A stretch of 64,000 bases of DNA from Chloroflexota bacterium (GTDB taxonomy: Bacteria; Chloroflexota; UBA11872): contig JAPOVQ010000030.1 in the NCBI GenBank assembly GCA_026708035.1, positions 1-64,000 of the forward strand, given 5' to 3'. Position numbers and translations under genes: made by a program. The notes beneath the pieces are model-generated. The model worked only from the letters and a program-made list of their open reading frames with translations. It was not told where the DNA came from and did no database searches. Position 1 is the first letter of the stretch, and the number at the start of each line of letters is the position of its first letter. Below are positions 59,750 to 64,000 of the stretch, in pieces.

Positions 59750-60700
59750 GTGGACCTGCTGTTCTGCAACGACTACATGCCGGACCTCTCGGGCGGCATC
59801 CAGGCGGCGCTCCCCGATCACCGGGTGCGTTCCTGTCCCGAGGCCGATGTCGCGGAGCACGCGGGTGACGCCGCGGTCCTGCTCCCGGCCCGGGCTGTCA
59901 TTGATGCCAGGGTCCTAGACGCGTCGCCGAAGTTGCAACTGGTGCAGCAGCCCGGAGTTGGGCTCGACGCCATCGATGTGGCTGCGGCGAACGCCCGAGG
60001 CGTGCGCGTCGCCAACGTGCCCTCGGCGGATGGCGGGCTGGCGCAAGCCGTGGCGGAAATGGCGCTCTTCCTGCTCATCGGCGGCGGACGCCGCTATCCG
60101 CGCCTGCTCGAGGGCATTCGCACCCAGGACTGGAACGTGCCGTTCGGGCATTCGCTGTTTGGTTCGAGGGTCTGCGTCATCGGCCTGGGAGGCATCGGCA
60201 GCCAGCTCGTGCGACTCTTGCAGCCGTTCGGCTGCGAAATCGTCGGCGTGCGCCGCACGCCCCGCGACGCGGATGTGCAGGAGCTCGGCCTGGTGTCGGT
60301 GCATTCGCCCGACGAGCTGCATGAGGCCGTGCGCGGCTGTCGCTTCATTGCGCTGGCCACGCCGCTCACGCCGGAGACCGAGGGCATGATCAACGCCGAC
60401 TCCATTGCCGCCATGGACGACGACGCCGTGATCGTAAACGTGGCGCGAGGTCACGTGATCGACCGCGAAGCGCTCATCGACGCGCTGCGCAGCGGCAAGC
60501 TGAGCACGGCCGGGATTGACGTCTTCTGGGAAGAACCGGTCGATCCCACGGACCCGCTCTTCGACCACGAGGTGTTCGTCACGCCGCACGCCTCGAATGC
60601 GTGCGACGCCTTTGTTCGCGAGACTTCGGCCGGCGTCGCCGAGAACGTGCGGCGGTTGATCGCGGGCGAGCCGCTGCTCTGGGAGGCCAAAGCGCCGTGA
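59750..60700 (+). CDS. D-2-hydroxyacid dehydrogenase (paralogue 3)
   Basis: The 316-residue enzyme has the Rossmann loop IGLGGIGSQLVRLLQPFG, followed by VGVRRTP (Arg instead of Asp, suggesting NADP). Catalytic Arg is in VNVARGHVID, Glu in FWEEPVDP and His in VTPHASNA. GTG 59750 is used because the domain begins there (VDLLFCND) and AAGGCGG lies about 9 nt upstream; a TTG at 59711 gives 13 extra basic residues. Its stop overlaps the start of the amidohydrolase gene (GTGA), so the two steps are coupled. Confidence 0.88.
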   Translation: MDLLFCNDYMPDLSGGIQAALPDHRVRSCPEADVAEHAGDAAVLLPARAVIDARVLDASPKLQLVQQPGVGLDAIDVAAANARGVRVANVPSADGGLAQAVAEMALFLLIGGGRRYPRLLEGIRTQDWNVPFGHSLFGSRVCVIGLGGIGSQLVRLLQPFGCEIVGVRRTPRDADVQELGLVSVHSPDELHEAVRGCRFIALATPLTPETEGMINADSIAAMDDDAVIVNVARGHVIDREALIDALRSGKLSTAGIDVFWEEPVDPTDPLFDHEVFVTPHASNACDAFVRETSAGVAENVRRLIAGEPLLWEAKAP

Positions 60701-61539
60701 TCGTCGACGTCCACACCCACCTGAGCACCACCGAGCAGTGGGGCCCGCAGTTCAGCCAGGCCATCGAGCTGACCTATCCGCCGGACGTGCTGGACATCAA
60801 CGTCACGCCCGAGCGGCACTGGGAGGCGGAGAAGGCCGCGGACCGCGTGATCGTGTTCGGAATCAACTCGATCGCCATGGAAATGAGCACGCCCAACGAC
60901 CACATCGCCGGCTACGTGCGCCAGCACCCCGAGAAGCTGATTGGTTTTATGTCAATTGACCCGAATCAACCGGATGCGCTCGACGAAATCGACCGCAGCG
61001 TCAATGACCTGGGCCTGCGCGGCATCAAGATGAGCCCTGTCTATCAGCACTATCACCCAAACGACCCCAAGGCCGGACGCGTCCATGCCCGCGCCCAGGA
61101 GCTCGGGCTGCCGATCCTGACCCACGCCGCCTACCAGGGCATGGCCAACACGCCCATGGAGCTGGCGAGCCCGCTGCTCTACGACCCCGTGGCGCGGGAG
61201 TTCCCGGACCTCAGGATCATCCTGGCGCACATCGGCCTGCCGTGGTTCGCCGACGCCATGGTCGTCGCCCGCAAGCACCCCAACGTCTTCACCGACGTGT
61301 CCGGTCTCGAGAACAAACCGTGGTGGCTCTACCAGGCGCTGGCCATGCTCAGCGAGTTCGGCGCCATCGACAACGTGCTCTTCGGCAGCGATCTGCCATT
61401 CAGCACTGTCGACGGCACGATCAATGCGTTGCGGAACATCAACGCCGTCACCGAGGACACCGGGCTGCCCAGGATCCCCTCCGAGGAGATCGAGGCCATC
61501 ATCCACCGTGACAGCCTGAGCCTGCTGGGCTTGGAGTAG
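60697..61539 (+). CDS. amidohydrolase 2 family metal-dependent hydrolase
   Basis: The 280-residue barrel has DVHTHLS (His6, His8), GIKMSPVYQHY, LTHAAYQG (His), ILAHIGLPWF (His) and FGSDLPF (Asp), the layout of the Amidohydro_2 (PF04909) group that includes decarboxylases and lactonases such as 2-pyrone-4,6-dicarboxylate hydrolase. In this setting a sugar lactonase or a decarboxylase is plausible. The GTG at 60697 overlaps the preceding TGA. Longer readings back to 60601 run inside the dehydrogenase gene and are unsupported. It converges on the HpcH gene with 3 bp between stops. Confidence 0.87.
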   Translation: MIVDVHTHLSTTEQWGPQFSQAIELTYPPDVLDINVTPERHWEAEKAADRVIVFGINSIAMEMSTPNDHIAGYVRQHPEKLIGFMSIDPNQPDALDEIDRSVNDLGLRGIKMSPVYQHYHPNDPKAGRVHARAQELGLPILTHAAYQGMANTPMELASPLLYDPVAREFPDLRIILAHIGLPWFADAMVVARKHPNVFTDVSGLENKPWWLYQALAMLSEFGAIDNVLFGSDLPFSTVDGTINALRNINAVTEDTGLPRIPSEEIEAIIHRDSLSLLGLE

Positions 61540-61542
61540 CCC

Positions 61543-62367
61543 TCAGTCCAGCAGCCGGCTGCCCAACAGGTCGCGCACGCCGCCGACAAACTGCTTCGAC
61601 GCCTGCATGAGCATGTCGCCGTCGTAGCCGTAGCTCATGAAGGTCGCGCCCTTGTCGGCCCATTCGAGCGACTCCTCGATCGAGCCGATGTGCGGGCCGC
61701 CCGCGATGCCGTGGCGCTTGACCGCCTCCAGCATGCGCTCGACGGAGTCCCTGATGTCCGGGTGGTGAATTTGTCCCGGAATACCGATGGTGGCCGAAAG
61801 GTCGGTGCGGCCGATCAGGATGGCGTCCAGGCCGGGCGTCGCGGCAATCTCATCGATGTTCTCGATGCCGAGTCCGCTCTCCACCTTGACGGCAGTCAAA
61901 ACCTCGCGGTTCTGCCCCGCGGTCAGCTCGCCGCAGTCCGGCTCGGCAAACTCCGTATGCACGCCCGCCGTCAGCACGCCCCGCTTGCCCTCCGGCGGAT
62001 ACTTGCTGTAGCGCACCGCCATGGCCGCCTGCTCGGCCGTCTCGACGTGGGGCACGATCACCCCCATCGCCCCGGCGTCCAGCGGTCGGGCGATCAGGTG
62101 GTCCTCGACGCTGGTGGTGCCAGCAATGGGCACCATTCCGGTCAGCTTGGACGCCATGCAGATCGTCGCCAGCTCCGGATAGCCGGGCTGCCCGTGCTCC
62201 ATGTCGATGTAGTAGAAGTGAAACCCGGCCGAGCCGAAGATCTGGGCCACGGGCGGGGACGCAAACGAGATGCTGCACGCCCCCAAGACCACTTGGCCTT
62301 CGCGCAAGGCGCGCGTCACGGGGTTGATTTGATGGTTGATGGCGGGACGGACGGCATAGCTGCTCAT
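61543..62367 (-). CDS. HpcH/HpaI family class II aldolase
   Basis: The 274-residue enzyme cleaves 2-keto-4-hydroxy or 2-keto-3-deoxy acids to pyruvate and an aldehyde using a divalent metal. Motifs are YYIDMEHGQPGY, MGVIVPHVETAEQA, VKVESGLGIENIDEI (metal Glu) and IGRTDLSATIG (metal Asp). Members include the rhamnonate pathway aldolase, so it could follow the RhmD-like enzyme at 48847. ATG 62367 lies about 5 nt after GAGGAG; in-frame upstream sequence runs through a dispersed repeat and is not coding. It is divergent from a hydroxyacid dehydrogenase gene. Confidence 0.9.
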   Translation of the reverse strand: MSSYAVRPAINHQINPVTRALREGQVVLGACSISFASPPVAQIFGSAGFHFYYIDMEHGQPGYPELATICMASKLTGMVPIAGTTSVEDHLIARPLDAGAMGVIVPHVETAEQAAMAVRYSKYPPEGKRGVLTAGVHTEFAEPDCGELTAGQNREVLTAVKVESGLGIENIDEIAATPGLDAILIGRTDLSATIGIPGQIHHPDIRDSVERMLEAVKRHGIAGGPHIGSIEESLEWADKGATFMSYGYDGDMLMQASKQFVGGVRDLLGSRLLD

Positions 62368-62484
62368 GGCGCTCCTCGGCGGCAGGGGCTCAAACCGCGC
62401 CAATGTATCGCAGGGCCGTGCTTTGGCAGTGGGCCACTGCGGTCGACCATAGGTAAATTCCTGCCTCTGCGCTGAAGTCCGGTG

Positions 62485-62519
62485 CCCTCTCCCTCGATGG
62501 GAGAGGGATAGGGTGAGGG
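62485..62519 (+). repeat. CCCTCTCCC...GGGAGAGGG intergenic repeat (copy 5)
   Basis: Arms CCCTCTCCC and GGGAGAGGG with a TCGAT loop, then ATAGGGTGAGGG. It lies in the 287-bp gap between the divergent HpcH and dehydrogenase genes. The rest of the gap has no recognised feature. Confidence 0.75.
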
Positions 62520-62654
62520 TGCCGGGAAGGATTGCTCCAGACGCACGCACGCCTGAGGAATCATGAGTGAGCCGCTGCTCCTGGCCCTGTGGGAGCGCAC
62601 TGCCCGGCCGCCGCGCGATACGATCAGGCGCGCCGCCTCACGGCAGGACCCCGC

Positions 62655-63596
62655 ATGACCCAATCGCCGCTCCAAGTCGTCGTCACCTTCGATGCCCACG
62701 GTGTGGCCGAGGCGCTGGAGGACGTACCGGGCGTGCGTCTCGCCGCCGTGGGGGACGCGGATGTGGTCGCGCCGCACATCCGGACGGCCGACGTGCTGCT
62801 CGTGGGGGACTTCGACGCGGCCATGCTCGCCCGGGCGGAGCGGCTGCGGTGGGTCCACGCGGCCTCGGGTGGCGTCGAAAAGTTCTTGTTCCCCGAGTTC
62901 GTGGCCAGCCCCATTCCCTTTTCGTGCTCCAAGGGCGTGTTCGACACGCCGGGCGCCGAGCACGCCCTGGCCTCGATGCTCGGGTTCGCCCGCAATTTGA
63001 TCTACGACGTGCAGCACCGCGCCGCGCGCGACTACGTCTACGGCTCGCCCACCGAGCTGCGCGGCAAGACGCTCGGTATCGCCGGCCTCGGCCGCATCGG
63101 GCGCGAACTGGCGCGCCTGGCCCAGGCCTTTGGCATGCGCGTGATCGCACTGCGTCGATCGGACGGCGGCGAGCACCCGCACGTCGACGAGATGTTGAAT
63201 CGGGATGATCTCCCGCGCCTGCTCAGCGAGTCCGACTACGTCGCCGTGGCCGTGCCCAATACGCCCGAGACCCAGCAGCTGATCGGCGCCCCGGAACTCG
63301 CGCTGATGAAGCCGTCGGCTTTCCTGATCGATATCTCTGGGCGCGACGCCCTCTACGACCTGGACGCCCTGGCCGACGCCCTGCGCGACGGGCGCCTCGC
63401 CGGCGCCAGCCTGCAGATTTCGCCGCCTCCCGACGACTCGCCGCTGTGGGACATCGACACCTTTCACCTGTCGTTCCACCGGGCCACCTCGACGGAAGAA
63501 GAGCGTCGCTGGCTGGATCTCTTCACCGACAACATCCGCCGATTCCAAGCCGGTGAGCCCCTCCTCAGTCTGGTCGACAAGCACGCGGGGTACTGA
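62655..63596 (+). CDS. divergent D-2-hydroxyacid dehydrogenase-like protein (paralogue 4)
   Basis: The 313-residue protein has a clear cofactor domain (LGIAGLGRIGRELARLAQAFG, in part, then VIALRRS with Arg after the strand, suggesting NADP). The catalytic set is altered: the INxxRG segment reads IDISGRDALYD, the Glu segment reads LQISPPPDD with no Glu, and only a His in LSFHRAT remains near the expected place. Activity may be lost or changed. ATG 62655 follows AGGA by about 8 nt; an upstream start at 62589 is unsupported. It precedes a Gfo/Idh gene by 72 bp. Confidence 0.82.
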   Translation: MTQSPLQVVVTFDAHGVAEALEDVPGVRLAAVGDADVVAPHIRTADVLLVGDFDAAMLARAERLRWVHAASGGVEKFLFPEFVASPIPFSCSKGVFDTPGAEHALASMLGFARNLIYDVQHRAARDYVYGSPTELRGKTLGIAGLGRIGRELARLAQAFGMRVIALRRSDGGEHPHVDEMLNRDDLPRLLSESDYVAVAVPNTPETQQLIGAPELALMKPSAFLIDISGRDALYDLDALADALRDGRLAGASLQISPPPDDSPLWDIDTFHLSFHRATSTEEERRWLDLFTDNIRRFQAGEPLLSLVDKHAGY

Positions 63597-63668
63597 GCGC
63601 CCAGCCCCGGTTGCCACCGCCGGGGCTGGCCGACACAATCCGCCAAACGCACCGCAAGGACCCTCCCC

Positions 63669-64000
63669 ATGAGCGACCAACTCCGCCTGGCCATGCTCGG
63701 CGCCAAGCACGGACACGCGCGCACGAAGACGCGCTGGCTGCGCGACACCCCCGACATCGATCTCGTCGGCATCTACGAGCCCAGCCTCGAGTTCCGCGCC
63801 GACCGCGAGACCACCCCCGACTACCAGCACATCACCTGGATCGACGACATCGACGACGTGCTCGGCGACGCATCCATCGAGGGCGTCGTCATCGGTGGGG
63901 CCGAGGTCGAAAACCCGTCCTACGCCCGCCGGGCGCTCGCCGCCGGCAAGCACGTGCTCATGGAAAAGGCCTGCGGCTGGACCAAGGCCCACGCCGACGA
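63669..64000 (+). CDS. Gfo/Idh/MocA family oxidoreductase (3), cut by window end
   Basis: Only the first 110 residues are present. They start MSDQLRLAMLGAKHGHARTK with a Rossmann strand and a nucleotide loop variant (GAKHGHA). The chain continues through VVIGGAEVENPSYARRAL to HVLMEKACGWTKAHA, where EKA takes the place of EKP but the catalytic Lys remains. AAGGA lies about 8 nt before the ATG. The reading frame is open to the last base of the window, so the gene continues beyond it. With the preceding dehydrogenase-like gene it probably forms one transcription unit. Confidence 0.85.
   Translation, partial: MSDQLRLAMLGAKHGHARTKTRWLRDTPDIDLVGIYEPSLEFRADRETTPDYQHITWIDDIDDVLGDASIEGVVIGGAEVENPSYARRALAAGKHVLMEKACGWTKAHAD

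Noticed and set aside
62364-63992. 542-codon open frame antisense to the hydroxyacid dehydrogenase and Gfo/Idh genes
   Set aside because: It is antisense to clear protein families, is rich in Arg/Gly/His as expected for a GC-rich shadow, and crosses an intergenic repeat.

Overview
The window is high-GC bacterial DNA, densely coded on both strands, with short intergenic gaps and many 4-bp stop/start overlaps. Gene content points to a Chloroflexota bacterium, most likely of the SAR202 / Dehalococcoidia-like oligotroph type. The main reason is the density of enolase-superfamily dehydratases, sugar-isomerase-like TIM barrels, D-2-hydroxyacid dehydrogenases, Gfo/Idh/MocA oxidoreductases and N-methylhydantoinase A/B genes, which are known to be expanded in that group. 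No 16S or other phylogenetic marker was compared, so this placement is an inference.

Positions 1-26.7 kb are mostly housekeeping: a Pro/Thr-rich putative lipoprotein, a VapBC toxin-antitoxin pair, DUF3105 plus metallophosphoesterase, 6-phosphogluconate dehydrogenase (gnd), an acetamidase/formamidase-like protein, uvrC, an AI-2E/PerM permease, a heterodimeric ABC exporter with an esterase, aspS and infC, a large membrane protein with a degenerate PP2C-like domain and a possible propeller, tRNA-Gly(CCC), a MoxR ATPase, ogt, nadC, an HtrA-like lipoprotein protease, rarA, and an Asp-box propeller protein.

Positions 26.7-64 kb form a catabolic region built from several operons. (a) A DgoD-like enolase-superfamily enzyme, three TIM-barrel isomerase-like genes and the propeller run on the minus strand (24765-30891). 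(b) A six-gene minus-strand operon (34156-42438) holds a TIM-barrel protein, a D-2-hydroxyacid dehydrogenase, HyuA, HyuB and OppD/OppF ATPases. (c) HyuB2, an HMG/CHA-type aldolase (RraA fold) and a D-2-hydroxyacid dehydrogenase form another unit (43880-47383). (d) A rhamnonate-dehydratase-like gene, a DrrAB-type ABC pair and two more enolase paralogues lie on the plus strand (48847-54795). (e) An enolase, a DapA-like lyase, an Fe-ADH-like dehydrogenase and a Gfo/Idh gene follow on the minus strand (55303-59623). (f) A hydroxyacid dehydrogenase and an amidohydrolase face an HpcH/HpaI aldolase, followed by a further hydroxyacid dehydrogenase and a Gfo/Idh gene cut by the window end. Read together, the region looks built to dehydrate sugar acids to 2-keto-3-deoxy acids, cleave them by aldolases, and redox-process hydroxy acids. 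No substrate-binding protein, importer permease or catabolic transcription factor is present. A large leucine-rich-repeat putative lipoprotein (31178-33604) interrupts the region.

The most unusual signals are these. Two genes (metallophosphoesterase and ABC exporter subunit 1) appear to start at ATA codons that overlap the upstream stop (ATAG, ATAA), each 7 nt after a Shine-Dalgarno-like site, and infC itself seems to start at CTG. A degenerate PP2C-like domain is fused to membrane segments. A perfect 10-bp inverted repeat touches the start codon of the first enolase operon. Several families of palindromic intergenic repeats are scattered through the window.
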